Notes under the pieces: generated by a model
Told to the model about the DNA's origin: nothing
Seen by the model: the letters and a program-made list of their open reading frames with translations, nothing else
The model's database searches: none
Program-made: the position numbers and the translations under genes
Shown here: in pieces, positions 50,953 to 61,439 of the stretch
How positions within the stretch are numbered: position 1 is the stretch's first letter
Layout of the letters: every line of letters begins with the position of its first letter
From: an uncultured Spirochaetaceae bacterium
GTDB taxonomy: Bacteria; Spirochaetota; Spirochaetia; Sphaerochaetales; Sphaerochaetaceae
Reading direction: 5' to 3'
Assembly: GCA_944389105.1 (NCBI GenBank)
Contig: CALXLD010000046.1
Span: forward strand, 1 to 64,000
Length of the DNA: 64,000 bases

Positions 50953-53382
50953 ATGCAGCTATCATATGAGATAAAAACAAATGAGAGCCTGTCACACTGG
51001 CTATATACAGGAATCGGGAAGAAGGGAATCGAAGCCCCTATGTCGTCTTTCTATGCCCCGGTCAACATGGGAGAGGCATATGTCCAGATTGTCTATCCCC
51101 AGAGAAAGTGGTTTCTTTCAGGCCATGACCTCGGGAAAATAGGAAGATACGAAGGAGATTATCCGAACATCTACTTCCCTTTTGAGGATTCCAAGGTAAA
51201 TTTCTCAACTGCGATAAAGACGACAACACATATCTGGACCTATCTTAAAAGCGATATAACAGTGCCAGAAAACGGGGACTATCCTTTTTCTATCGCAACA
51301 TGCGGCGGCCTCAAGCTGTGGGTTGATGGAAAAGAAGCCCTTATCCATGCACCATATGACAGGAACATCCCGCACAGCAGGGAGTTCTCCTTATCTCTAG
51401 AGGCCGGAAGCCATACATTCGAGATCTATGCAGATGAGCTTGCGGAAAGAGATGTGTTCTTCTACTTTGATTTCATCTACAAAGGAGATGCTGCAATAGA
51501 GCAGGCTGTGGAGACTTCTGAGGATCCTCTGGCTATACATCAGGCAGAGTCTTTCCTCGCAAGCCTATCCATGACAAGGACGACATACTGCTATGGCGGC
51601 ATAGAGGCTGAATTCGATACATCAATGCTTGATACCCCGCTTGTTCTCAGCGTAAGGAACGTAGGAGAACAAGAGCTCAGCTTCACCATAACAAAAGGAA
51701 TGACCTGGCTGAAGCTTGCAGAGTATTTCACAACCTTCTTCAGCGGAAAAGCTGAATTTACAGTCAGGATCGGAAATGCTGCAATTACAAGGAAGATCCT
51801 CTATTCCACTGCGCCAAGGCATCTGAGGGAGCTTCCCATTCATCAGAGCATAGAAGAAAGGAAAGCAGAAGCTATATCGTTCCTCTGCAGCAACGGCAAC
51901 CATCTGATGCCGCATGCAATGGTGATAATGGAAAAAACCGGGTATGTCACAGATGAAGCAAGAAGCTATATCGAGAAAAGCCTTGATTCAATAGAACGGA
52001 GGGAGGACTGTGCGGACTTTGTGCTTGCCCCTATGATCTGGAGCATGAAGAAGTACAGGGATATCTATCCGGAGGATCTTTACAGCAGGATGAAGGAAGC
52101 TGTGCTCTCATTCAGATACTGGATTGACGAGAAGGGAAACGATGCGATGTGGTACTTCTCGGAGAACCATGCATTCCTTTTCCATGTATCGCAGTACCTG
52201 GCAGGAAACCTCTTCAAGGACGAAATCTTCACAAACAGCGGAAGAAAAGGTGACGAGGTAATGAGGACGGGACGATCACGTCTTGTTACATGGTTCAGGA
52301 ATTTCAGTCTTTACCACTATGCAGAGTGGAACAGCGCTTCCTATTTCCCTGTTGATCTTATAGGACTCTTCTCGCTCTATGAATCGGCTCCGGAGGATGA
52401 TATCAGGGAAAAAGCAGAAGATGCGCTCGATTACACCTTCACAGTCATAAGAGACAACACTTTCCATGGAATCATGTCATCTTCTTTCGGAAGAGCATAT
52501 GAGGGAAATGTAAAGGCAAAGGAACTGAATGAACCATCGTTCCTATCCTACATAGCATTCGGAGATGGAAAAGCTGTAGCCCATGGAGGTGCCGCAGCAC
52601 TCTTCTCGCTATCCTCATATGTTCCACCCATTGAGAAAGACGAGGAAAAAGAGGATGAGCTTACTACACTGCTCTGCGTTCAGGGACTTGAGCCGGTGTG
52701 GACTTACAGAGCATCCTGCCGCGATTATTCAATCTCCTCGGCGCTTTCATTCAAACCATTCAGGCATGGGCACCAGCAGCATATAATGGACGTAATGCTT
52801 GGAAGAGAGGCAACGCTCTTTGTAAATCATCCGGGAGAGAAAGCCTACAGCGGAGAAAATAGGCCATCATACTGGGCTGGAAACGGTACCCTTCCTCTTG
52901 CGCTCCAGTATAAAGCCCTCCTTGTCCTTCTTTTCGATATCGAGGAGAAAGAAGTGGTCAAATATATCCATGCATACTTTCCTACCTGGTTCTATGATGA
53001 ATGGTCCATTGATGGCCACTATGCATTTGCACGTTCCGGAAACGGCTATGCAGGACTCTACTTCTCCTCTGTTCCGCATCTCACAACAGTGGGAATGAAC
53101 AGAATGAGGGAAATAATCGCAGAAGGAGAAAAGCAGCTTGTCATCGTAAGATGCTCAAACAGTGCAGAGACAGGAAGCTTTGATAACTTCAGAAAGCTTT
53201 TCACTGAAGCGCACGCTGAATATAAAGACAGCACGGTAAGCTTCAGCGATTTCAGCTATGGCCTTGTCAAAGCCGGAAGCGGCATACAGACCGAAGTCAA
53301 TGGCAAGGTAATCACATGGGAGGATTCTGCTCTCTATCAGAGGAACAAGGAACCTATGGAAAAACCTTGTACTGCTAACTGA
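50953..53382 (+). CDS. Large cytosolic protein, probably carbohydrate-active (lyase/hydrolase-like)
   Basis: 809 residues, no signal peptide. The N-terminal third is beta-rich and resembles a sugar-binding sandwich (ENGDYPFSIATCGGLKLWVD, then GKEALIH and LEAGSHTFEIYADEL). The middle (about 310-560) is helical with conserved aromatic and His residues (MWYFSENHAFLFHVSQYLAG, WFRNFSLYHYAEWNSASYFP), like the toroid of polysaccharide lyases and related enzymes. The C-terminal part is again beta-rich (HQQHIMDVMLGREATLFVNH, AGLYFSS). It lies inside a sugar ABC importer locus, so it may act on the imported oligosaccharide. The exact family is not certain. The ATG at 50953 is the first one after coding sense begins. 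Confidence 0.75.
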   Translation: MQLSYEIKTNESLSHWLYTGIGKKGIEAPMSSFYAPVNMGEAYVQIVYPQRKWFLSGHDLGKIGRYEGDYPNIYFPFEDSKVNFSTAIKTTTHIWTYLKSDITVPENGDYPFSIATCGGLKLWVDGKEALIHAPYDRNIPHSREFSLSLEAGSHTFEIYADELAERDVFFYFDFIYKGDAAIEQAVETSEDPLAIHQAESFLASLSMTRTTYCYGGIEAEFDTSMLDTPLVLSVRNVGEQELSFTITKGMTWLKLAEYFTTFFSGKAEFTVRIGNAAITRKILYSTAPRHLRELPIHQSIEERKAEAISFLCSNGNHLMPHAMVIMEKTGYVTDEARSYIEKSLDSIERREDCADFVLAPMIWSMKKYRDIYPEDLYSRMKEAVLSFRYWIDEKGNDAMWYFSENHAFLFHVSQYLAGNLFKDEIFTNSGRKGDEVMRTGRSRLVTWFRNFSLYHYAEWNSASYFPVDLIGLFSLYESAPEDDIREKAEDALDYTFTVIRDNTFHGIMSSSFGRAYEGNVKAKELNEPSFLSYIAFGDGKAVAHGGAAALFSLSSYVPPIEKDEEKEDELTTLLCVQGLEPVWTYRASCRDYSISSALSFKPFRHGHQQHIMDVMLGREATLFVNHPGEKAYSGENRPSYWAGNGTLPLALQYKALLVLLFDIEEKEVVKYIHAYFPTWFYDEWSIDGHYAFARSGNGYAGLYFSSVPHLTTVGMNRMREIIAEGEKQLVIVRCSNSAETGSFDNFRKLFTEAHAEYKDSTVSFSDFSYGLVKAGSGIQTEVNGKVITWEDSALYQRNKEPMEKPCTAN

Positions 53383-53405
53383 GAAAAGTTCTTTTTCCCT
53401 AAAAG

Positions 53406-53432
53406 AATAGCCCTGCGGTCTGCAGGGCTATT
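53406..53432. terminator. Bidirectional terminator
   Basis: AATAGCCCTGC and GCAGGGCTATT form a perfect 11-bp stem with a 5-nt loop between two converging genes. The minus strand continues CTTTTAGGG, the plus strand ATAATC. Confidence 0.85.
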
Positions 53433-53451
53433 ATAATCAGATTCCATCAGA

Positions 53452-54708
53452 TCATTCGTAGAGATCTTCGTATGTCTCAAGGAATGTTCTTGTTGTGATA
53501 TCGATGACATCATCAACTGAAATCTCTCCAGCAATTGCTCTTGCAAGGTTGTCACGGATGACATTTCCTGGGTCCTTTCCAACATAGGACTGCTCGATAG
53601 CTCTATCGTCCTCTGGAACTGTAGAAGAAGCATTGAGCTCCTGTACGAAGATATCAAGACCTGGAACATCATAATCAACTTCGATTCCGCGGACACCTGG
53701 GAGATAGTTTCCATCCTTGCAGTACTGGATGTAGTTCTCTGGCTCGAAGAACCAGCGGATGAACTCACAAGCTGCCTCTTCCTGACCTGTTCCGTCGAAT
53801 GCATAGAGATAGTTACCGCCAAGACATGTTGCGATTCTTTCATCCATTGGCATAAGAACCGGGATCCACTCAAAGTCTGTGATGTTCTCTGTGTAATCTG
53901 TGATTACCCAGTTACCAGCAAGGTGTGCTGCAACTCTTCCGGTCTTGAACATCTGCTGAGCATTCTCTGTTCCAAGACCTGCAGATACTGAAGAATAGCC
54001 ATTCTCGTAGAGAGAAAGGAGGAACTCAAGACCTTCTTTTGTAGCCGGGCTGTCGAAAATCAGGTGCTTGGGATCTTCTGGATCGAACTCCTGCATACCG
54101 AACTGATAAAGAACAGTCTTGATTCTCTGCTGTGAGTAATCAATAACAAGACCGTAGTCAAGGTCGCCCTGATTAGCTGCCATTACCTGGTCGAGAGCTG
54201 CAAGGAACTCATCCCATGTCCATCTGTCTTCCTCTGTAAGAGGATAGGAAACACCAGCTTTATCGAATGCTGTCTTGTTGATGATAAGACCTACTGCTGT
54301 TGCGTTTACTGTTCCCGCATAGAGGCTACCATTTACAGCACCATTCATTACGAAATCATCATTTGTGAGATCTCCGATCTTTCCATCGAGAGGATATGCA
54401 AGGTCATTGTACTGAACGAAGTGACCAGAGCGGATAAGAGCAGGAAGGTCGCCTGCCATAGCTCTGTTCTGGATCTGTGTCTGCATATCGCCATAGGCAA
54501 TCTCATTAATATAAACTTCGATTCCCTTATCAGCATATTCAGCGTTGAATCTCTCAACGGCCTTAGCCATTGCCCCCCCTTCGAGTGTATCATCAGAAAG
54601 AAGGATTTCAAGACGTTCTACACCGTTAGAGGATTCACTGCTTCCCCCAGCCCATACGCCTGTCAGCAGGACAGCAAGGACAAGAAATGCTGCTAAAACT
54701 TTCTTCAT
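53452..54708 (-). CDS. Extracellular sugar-binding protein of the ABC importer
   Basis: 418 residues. The leader VLAAFLVLAVLLTGVWAGGS lacks a lipobox Cys and is followed by GSSES, a form common for spirochaete periplasmic binding proteins. The mature protein has the family 1 solute-binding fold (MAKAVERFNAEYADKGIEVY, then LPALIRSGHFVQYN, TGRVAAHLAGNWVITDY, FIRWFFEPENYIQY). It should deliver an oligosaccharide to the two permeases encoded on the same strand beyond the large enzyme gene. The coding strand contains a G7 run (54573-54579). Confidence 0.94.
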   Translation of the reverse strand: MKKVLAAFLVLAVLLTGVWAGGSSESSNGVERLEILLSDDTLEGGAMAKAVERFNAEYADKGIEVYINEIAYGDMQTQIQNRAMAGDLPALIRSGHFVQYNDLAYPLDGKIGDLTNDDFVMNGAVNGSLYAGTVNATAVGLIINKTAFDKAGVSYPLTEEDRWTWDEFLAALDQVMAANQGDLDYGLVIDYSQQRIKTVLYQFGMQEFDPEDPKHLIFDSPATKEGLEFLLSLYENGYSSVSAGLGTENAQQMFKTGRVAAHLAGNWVITDYTENITDFEWIPVLMPMDERIATCLGGNYLYAFDGTGQEEAACEFIRWFFEPENYIQYCKDGNYLPGVRGIEVDYDVPGLDIFVQELNASSTVPEDDRAIEQSYVGKDPGNVIRDNLARAIAGEISVDDVIDITTRTFLETYEDLYE

Positions 54709-54752
54709 ATGGTTTCTCCTTTTATATTCCTAATCGCTAGTCTACCCCAGTA

Positions 54753-54823
54753 TCAGGGGTCATTCTACTCTCATATTGCCTTTCTGCTTTGCAATATGCA
54801 GATTTTTTGCGGATAACCCCTGA
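54753..54823. promoter_or_regulatory. Nested dyads upstream of the binding-protein gene
   Basis: The outer pair TCAGGGGT (54753-54760) and ACCCCTGA (54816-54823) encloses an inner pair CATATTGC (54772-54779) and GCAATATG (54791-54798), all perfect. The element fills most of the 135-nt gap between glyA and the binding-protein gene. It may be a looping operator for the sugar locus or a structured leader; no T-run marks a terminator. Confidence 0.5.
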
Positions 54824-54843
54824 CTGTCTTATATAAAAGAACA

Positions 54844-56361
54844 CTATCTAGCGTCTGAGATAGAGAATTCTCTTTCAAGGAATTCAAGATCAAGCTCTGG
54901 ATACAGCAAGAAGCGTCCAAGAAGGGATTTCACCCTTTCCCTTGCCTCTGCCATCACCTCTTCCGGAGCCTTTGCCTTATTCTTTGAAAGCTCGCCTGCC
55001 CTCTCTCCTTTTGTGAGCTTCACAGGATGTGCATTTCTCAGTACAAGCGCAATCAAGGAAGCAACTTCCTCCATCTCTGCTTCTCCCATTCCCAGCGTTG
55101 TGAGTGCAGGAGTTCCTATTCTCAGGCCGGATGTATACCAAGGACCGTTTGAGTCGAAAGGAAGCGCGTTTCTGTTCAATGTTATCCCGCACTCGCGCAA
55201 CAGGCTTTCTGCCTGCCTGCCGTTGAGCCCGAATGGCCGGACATCAAGGAGCATCAAGTGGTTATCAGTGCCTCCTGTTGCCACAGGAATCCCCTCTTTT
55301 ATACAGGCCGTAGCAAGGGCTCTGGCATTCTTTACTATATTTGAAGCGTACTCCCTGAACTCAGGCTTCTCAGCCTCTTCGAAAGCCACAGCTTTAGCAG
55401 CCATGACATGAGGAAGCGGTCCACCAAGCACAAGAGGACAGCCTTTGTCGACAGCCGATGCGAATTCCTCCTTGCAGAGGATCATGCCACCGCGTGGACC
55501 ACGGAGCGTCTTATGCGTCGTTGTCGTCACTACATCCGCCCACTGGACCGGATCATAATCTCCTGTAAAGACCTTTCCGGCGACAAGTCCTGCAAAGTGA
55601 GCCATATCAACCATGAATACAGCACCATGTCTGTGGGCTATTTCAGCCATCCGATGGAAATCTATCGCCCTAGGATAAGCTGAATAACCGGCGAGAAGGA
55701 TCAAAGGCTTTATCTCTGCAGTAAGATGCTCGATTTCATCATAATCCAGAAGCCCGGTGTTCTTATCGACCGTGTATGAATATGCATCGAAAAGCTGTGC
55801 GGAAATATTCTGCCTGTATCCATGGGTAAGATGCCCGCCGGAATAGTAATCAAGACCAAGAAGCCTCTGGTTATGAGTAGCCTCCCTGATCCTGTTCCAG
55901 TCGTCACGGCTCATATCTGAAGGATTCCTGATCCCGATTTCCTCGAAAACCGGCATCTCGACACGCTGGCTGAGTATAGCCCAGTATGCACAGAGGTTGG
56001 CATCTGCCCCGGAATGCGGCTGCACATATGCGTGATCTGCACCGAAGAGGCGTTCTGCACTCTCCGCAGCCTCCGCTTCTATGGCATCGACGTTCTCGCA
56101 CCCCGCATAGAATCTATGGAACGGGAAACCCTCTGAGTATTTATCTGTAAGAAGATTCCCCATTGCTGCCTGAACAGGGAGGGATGAATAATTCTCGCTA
56201 GCTATAAGCTTAAGATGCGTCCTCTGGTCTCTCAGCTCCCTGACAATTGAAGAAGCTACGCTCGGGGATCCCTTCGCTATAAGCTCCAGCGACGATGTAT
56301 ACATGATCATGCCGGGATTGATTTCCTTCCCGCTCCTGAGATAGTCATTCAAGGCACTCAT
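54844..56361 (-). CDS. glyA: Serine hydroxymethyltransferase, long form
   Basis: 505 residues; it interconverts serine and glycine with tetrahydrofolate. Motifs are LIASENYSSLPVQAAMGN, QPHSGADANLCAYWA, AVFMVDMAHFAGLVAGK, the PLP lysine in VTTTTHKTLRGPRGGMI, and GLRIGTPALTTLGM. It is about 85 residues longer than the common enzyme, with an N-terminal extension and an insertion near residues 160-220 (RNPSDMSRDDWNRIREATHN). Long forms are known from chlamydiae and spirochaetes. The ATG at 56361 has AAGGAG upstream; the upstream in-frame start lacks one. Confidence 0.95.
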   Translation of the reverse strand: MSALNDYLRSGKEINPGMIMYTSSLELIAKGSPSVASSIVRELRDQRTHLKLIASENYSSLPVQAAMGNLLTDKYSEGFPFHRFYAGCENVDAIEAEAAESAERLFGADHAYVQPHSGADANLCAYWAILSQRVEMPVFEEIGIRNPSDMSRDDWNRIREATHNQRLLGLDYYSGGHLTHGYRQNISAQLFDAYSYTVDKNTGLLDYDEIEHLTAEIKPLILLAGYSAYPRAIDFHRMAEIAHRHGAVFMVDMAHFAGLVAGKVFTGDYDPVQWADVVTTTTHKTLRGPRGGMILCKEEFASAVDKGCPLVLGGPLPHVMAAKAVAFEEAEKPEFREYASNIVKNARALATACIKEGIPVATGGTDNHLMLLDVRPFGLNGRQAESLLRECGITLNRNALPFDSNGPWYTSGLRIGTPALTTLGMGEAEMEEVASLIALVLRNAHPVKLTKGERAGELSKNKAKAPEEVMAEARERVKSLLGRFLLYPELDLEFLEREFSISDAR

Positions 56362-56437
56362 TTCATTGCTCCTTTTTGTGAGGATGCGCTTTAGAAAAAG
56401 CTTATGCAAGAGCTCTGAGCACAACTTCTTATGGAGA

Positions 56438-56466
56438 TTGACAGCTTTTTCAATTATATATAGAGT
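56438..56466 (+). promoter_or_regulatory. infA promoter
   Basis: TTGACA (56438-56443), 17 nt, TAGAGT (56461-56466), with a leader of about 55 nt to infA. It supports TAGAGT as a functional -10 hexamer in this genome. Confidence 0.65.
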
Positions 56467-56528
56467 ACAGAAGGTTTTATTACGGCCCTGCCATATTCAG
56501 GAAAAATGGCAGAAAAAACGGAGATACA

Positions 56529-56747
56529 ATGGCAAAAGAAGAAGCAATTGAAGTAGAAGGAGTAGTAAAAGAAGCTCTCCCGAACACAATGTTCCGCGTG
56601 GAGCTCACAAACAAGCTCGTAATCCTTGCCCATCTTTCAGGAAAGATGAGGAAGCATTATATCAGAATCGTACCTGGTGACACTGTAAAAGTCGAGCTTT
56701 CACCATATGATCTGACAAAAGGAAGAATTGTCTACAGAGAGCGTTAA
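56529..56747 (+). CDS. infA: Translation initiation factor IF-1
   Basis: 72 residues, the full family length. The OB fold is clear: [59 protein letters not shown]. It occupies the ribosomal A site during initiation. GGAGATACA precedes the ATG. Here it stands alone, away from ribosomal protein genes. Its TAA overlaps the TAA of the converging Smr gene in a shared TTAA. Confidence 0.97.
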   Translation: MAKEEAIEVEGVVKEALPNTMFRVELTNKLVILAHLSGKMRKHYIRIVPGDTVKVELSPYDLTKGRIVYRER

Positions 56748-57991
56748 GCTTTAAGGATTACCCAGAGCGCTCCTGCGCCACCAGCAGATTGCGGAGCGCT
56801 GCCCTTTTCCCTTGCTGCACCGGATTCATCGAGGACTTTTATAGCAACATCGCGGAGTACTCCGATACCGTCCTCGCTATGCAAGCCTTTGCCTGTTATT
56901 ATTGAGATTTTCCGGAGATGGTTCTTCACGCACTCATCGATGAATGCGCGCACCTGCTTCTCTGCTTCCGTTGCAGTATACCCATGCAGATCCAGCGTGG
57001 TCTGGGGCAGCATTGCCCTTAGCTTATTGATTGTCAGCTCCGGCTTCTGCTCAGCTGCATCACCTTTTTCTCTGAGAATCTCATCGAAGGTCTTCTCGCT
57101 TTTCTTCTCATAATCAGAGAGAATCGCAGAAAACGGCTTTGCCTCCCTCTTTTCATCAGGGATTTTATTTCCGCCGAATACGGACCAGACAGCTTCAGGT
57201 GAACGCTTCTCACCCTCGCTCTCGGCTTTGAAGAAGCTGTCAGAAAGCGGCTTTTCCTCTTTCTCCTTCTTCTCTTCCTTCACCTCTGATTTCGGCTCTT
57301 CAGCCTTCTTCGGCCCCTCATAGGCAGAAAGAATCTCTGCAAAGGACTTTGTTGGGTTATAAGGCTTGGAGACTCGTTTTATCTCAGCTTTCTCCTCCTC
57401 AGCCTTTTTCTCTTCCGCTTTTCTTACAAAGTTCTCATTCCTTCCGCCGAAGATTGACCATGAAGCTTCTGGAGCAGCCTTCTCCTCATCATTCTCCTTT
57501 CTGAAAAGAGGTTTCTCATCAGGGACAGCTTCGCTTTCCTTCTTTTTCTGTATAGGTTTCTCAGGGGTTTTCACACCCTCATAAGAAGCAAGGATATCGC
57601 CGAACGATTTAGTCGGCTTATATGTGCTCTTCTTCTGAGGAGCATCCGGAGCCTTCTTATGCTTTACAGGAGTTTTTCCTTCCCATTTATCGAGGATAGC
57701 GCCGAAATCAGTCCTAGAGGCTGCTATTTCGGCTTTTCTTGCCTTCGATGGCAATGTATAAGGGTTTCCAGTATGCTCGTAAGCATAAAGAATATCTGCA
57801 AAAGATGATGACGGATTATACCCCTGCACTATCTCTGAGGGTTTCCTGGGAACAGGCTTTACTATTTTCTTCTTCTTTTCCGGTTCCTTCTTCTCTACAA
57901 GCTTAATTGAAGCAAATGGAGAGACTATCTCATCATCTTTCTCATTCAGGCGGCGTCTGATATCAGCCGCCCTGGTCTTCTTCCTTCCCAA
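56744..57991 (-). CDS. Smr-domain protein with repeated short motifs
   Basis: 415 residues. The C-terminal Smr domain (about 330-415) has [29 protein letters not shown] and [11 protein letters not shown]; Smr domains are nucleases or RNA/DNA-binding modules. Residues 1-320 are charged and disordered-looking, with two kinds of repeated motif: F-x-x-I-L-x-x-Y/W-E (residues 64, 96, 130, 217, 287; weaker at 302), and PEA-x-WS-I/V-FGG (174, 265). Lys/Glu-rich linkers separate them. The repeats look like docking motifs for a partner. It follows the CBS-ACT gene by 3 nt. Confidence 0.9.
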   Translation of the reverse strand: MGRKKTRAADIRRRLNEKDDEIVSPFASIKLVEKKEPEKKKKIVKPVPRKPSEIVQGYNPSSSFADILYAYEHTGNPYTLPSKARKAEIAASRTDFGAILDKWEGKTPVKHKKAPDAPQKKSTYKPTKSFGDILASYEGVKTPEKPIQKKKESEAVPDEKPLFRKENDEEKAAPEASWSIFGGRNENFVRKAEEKKAEEEKAEIKRVSKPYNPTKSFAEILSAYEGPKKAEEPKSEVKEEKKEKEEKPLSDSFFKAESEGEKRSPEAVWSVFGGNKIPDEKREAKPFSAILSDYEKKSEKTFDEILREKGDAAEQKPELTINKLRAMLPQTTLDLHGYTATEAEKQVRAFIDECVKNHLRKISIITGKGLHSEDGIGVLRDVAIKVLDESGAAREKGSAPQSAGGAGALWVILKA

Positions 57992-57994
57992 TTA

Positions 57995-58639
57995 TCACAC
58001 TTCCCTGACATCAAGGATTTCGGAAACGAAGGGTTTGATGATTTCTACAAGATCTTCAATGGTGCAGCCCTGCACCTTGATTGTGCAGATTGCGTTCGTA
58101 GGATCGGTTCCTGCAAAAGTGCCAAATGAGATTATATCAAGGCCCTTGTCTGCAAGTGCCTGGCTTATTCTCGCAATTGTACCGGGCTTATCCTCAACAA
58201 GGAACGAAAGCCTTACACCATAGTGGCGTGCTCCGAAGAGTTCAAGCAGGATGCGGAACATATCGCTTTTAGTGACAATTCCGACAAGCTTTGAACCATT
58301 GACGACAGGCAGACAGGAAAGGTCCTGATCGCTCATAAGCCTGGCAGCTTCCTCAACTGTCGTATCTTCCGTGATAGTCACAGGATCCTTTGTCATGAGC
58401 TTCCGTACTGTCAGCTTTGACAGGAGATAAGCCATCTCATGTATAGAAAGGCTTGATGCAGGAGAAGGGGATGCATGAAGTATATCCTTCTCTGTAATGA
58501 CACCAACCAGATTCTTATCCTTATCCAGAACAGGCAGACGATGAACCTTCTCCCTCTTCATAAGATCGGATGCTTCACCAATTGACATATCAGGCGTAGC
58601 CGTAACGGGATTTCTAGTCATTCTTCTTGCAATGATCAT
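57995..58639 (-). CDS. CBS-pair plus ACT-domain protein (AcuB-like)
   Basis: 214 residues. Two CBS domains (ARRMTRNPVTATPDMSIGEA, VHRLPVLDKDKNLVGVITEK; VRKLMTKDPVTITEDTTVEE, LSCLPVVNGSKLVGIVTKSD) bind adenosyl ligands. The C-terminal ACT domain (VRLSFLVEDKPGTIARISQA) usually senses amino acids. The combination acts as an energy or metabolite sensor. GAGGAGG precedes the ATG. It shares a short operon with the Smr gene. The target is unknown. Confidence 0.93.
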   Translation of the reverse strand: MIIARRMTRNPVTATPDMSIGEASDLMKREKVHRLPVLDKDKNLVGVITEKDILHASPSPASSLSIHEMAYLLSKLTVRKLMTKDPVTITEDTTVEEAARLMSDQDLSCLPVVNGSKLVGIVTKSDMFRILLELFGARHYGVRLSFLVEDKPGTIARISQALADKGLDIISFGTFAGTDPTNAICTIKVQGCTIEDLVEIIKPFVSEILDVREV

Positions 58640-58781
58640 CTTTCATGCCTCCTCTCCGATACATTAATAATAACGCTCATGCGGCTAATTTGAAAGAATC
58701 TTAGACTAAACTCTCATCATTTCCAACAGAATTCGATGGTTTAAGTTAAGCTTATGTGAAAAATACGGCAACATAGAAAAG

Positions 58782-58821
58782 AGAAAAGGCAGCATATGAA
58801 TACCATACACTGCCCTTTTCT
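58782..58821 (-). terminator. Enolase terminator
   Basis: AGAAAAGGCAG (58782-58792) pairs with CTGCCCTTTTCT (58810-58821) with one bulged base; on the minus strand CTTTTCT follows. It lies 17 nt past the eno stop. The remaining gap to 58640 shows nothing clear. Confidence 0.65.
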
Positions 58822-58837
58822 GAACTAGATGACAGAA

Positions 58838-60142
<1,305 letters not shown>

Positions 60143-60188
60143 CTAAACTTGATATAGTTACAGATAATATCTTCTTAAACCATCCAAA

Positions 60189-60235
60189 AGTCAAGAAAAG
60201 GGCTGAAGAAGGGAAAATTAATCCTAATGGATTAA
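60189..60235 (-). promoter_or_regulatory. eno upstream region with dyad
   Basis: TTGACT (60194-60189) is a possible -35; TATTAT lies 19 nt further on. TTAATCC-TAAT-GGATTAA (60218-60235) is a 7-bp perfect dyad just upstream of it, in a position suited to an activator. Confidence 0.4.
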
Positions 60236-60302
60236 ACGTCATCAAATATATGCAGATTCAGGAATTGTTGTTTTTATGGCCTGCCGAGGCTATACAGAAT
60301 CA

Positions 60303-61439
60303 TTACATTCTATCCAGCACAAGCGCGCTTTCATCATGGCCAGTACCTGGATAGAAGTCAAAGACAGCTGCTTTCATTATCCTGTACCCCTCCATTTTAG
60401 AGACATCCCTTGCAAGTGTCGAGCTGTTGCAGGAGACATAGATTATCCTATCAGGCTTCCATGAAACAATCTCCGAAAGCGCCTCAGACGAAAGACCTGT
60501 CCGGGGAGGATCAACTATTACAGTATCGACATGACGTCCGTTTTTTCTGCCCCAGAGAGCAACATCAGCCGTGAATGACAGCGCAGAAGGTGCATTAAGC
60601 TTTGAAAGGGAAAGACATTCCTTATCTCTCTCTACAGCGTATACCCTCTTTCCAGTCCCCTCGAACAATGCAGAGAATGTCCCGACCCCGCTGTAAAGAT
60701 CCATTATCGTCTCCCCCTGGGCATTTTCCCTGACAAAGGAAAGAAGTGCTGGAAGGACGGAGGGATTCGACTGGAAAAACACCGAAGCATTCAGTACATA
60801 CCTGATACCTGAAACAGATATTGAAACAGCTTCATGGCCAAGGGAAACGCCATCATCCCCATCAAAGGCTCTTATCTCAGCATGTCCCGTACCTCTTCTG
60901 AGTGCATTCATGAACATCGCTTTTCTTGCTTCATCAAGCAGCTTCCTGCCATCTGAGAGAAGCTCATTCAGGCGTTCTGATATAGCTGGACAATGCCTGA
61001 CGCTTACAATCTCAGAAGACTTCCTTCCAAGAAAACCCCAGTTCCTTGAAGGATAATCCACATGGAAGCGAACCCTTCTTCTATACCCTTCGAAGCTACC
61101 GTAATGAACCTCTATAACCTCAGGAAGGGAATCGGCTTTTCCGATACGGATAAGATTATCTGCAAGGACAGCCTTTTTTATCTCCGCACTGTCCTTCTCT
61201 CCAACTATCTGGAAATCACAGCCGCCGCATATTCCATAGTAAGGACAGACGGGCTCCTTCCTCACAGGAGAAGCATTTATTATCCCTGCAGCTTCAGCAA
61301 TTGAATAACCGCTTCTGGATTCAATGATACGGCACTCGGCAGTTTCTCCTGGAAGCACGCCACGGACAAGAATCACCTTGCCGTCATCATGGGCAACACC
61401 CAGGGCATCCGTCGCCATCTTCTCAATTGTCAGGACCAT
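60303..61439 (-). CDS. 23S rRNA (uracil-5-)methyltransferase, RlmD/RlmCD type
   Basis: 378 residues. An N-terminal TRAM-like domain is followed by the Fe-S cluster cysteines in CPYYGICGGCDFQ and VRHCPA. The SAM domain has MDLYSGVGTFSALF, the catalytic region VDPPRTGLSSEAL and IYVSCNSSTLARD with the nucleophilic Cys. Whether it modifies 23S rRNA or tRNA T-loop cannot be decided. Its start overlaps pepF by 10 nt. Confidence 0.9.
   Translation of the reverse strand: MVLTIEKMATDALGVAHDDGKVILVRGVLPGETAECRIIESRSGYSIAEAAGIINASPVRKEPVCPYYGICGGCDFQIVGEKDSAEIKKAVLADNLIRIGKADSLPEVIEVHYGSFEGYRRRVRFHVDYPSRNWGFLGRKSSEIVSVRHCPAISERLNELLSDGRKLLDEARKAMFMNALRRGTGHAEIRAFDGDDGVSLGHEAVSISVSGIRYVLNASVFFQSNPSVLPALLSFVRENAQGETIMDLYSGVGTFSALFEGTGKRVYAVERDKECLSLSKLNAPSALSFTADVALWGRKNGRHVDTVIVDPPRTGLSSEALSEIVSWKPDRIIYVSCNSSTLARDVSKMEGYRIMKAAVFDFYPGTGHDESALVLDRM

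Noticed and set aside
54573-54579. G7 run in the binding-protein gene as a phase switch
   Set aside because: Seven G is short for frequent slippage, and the gene encodes a metabolic binding protein.
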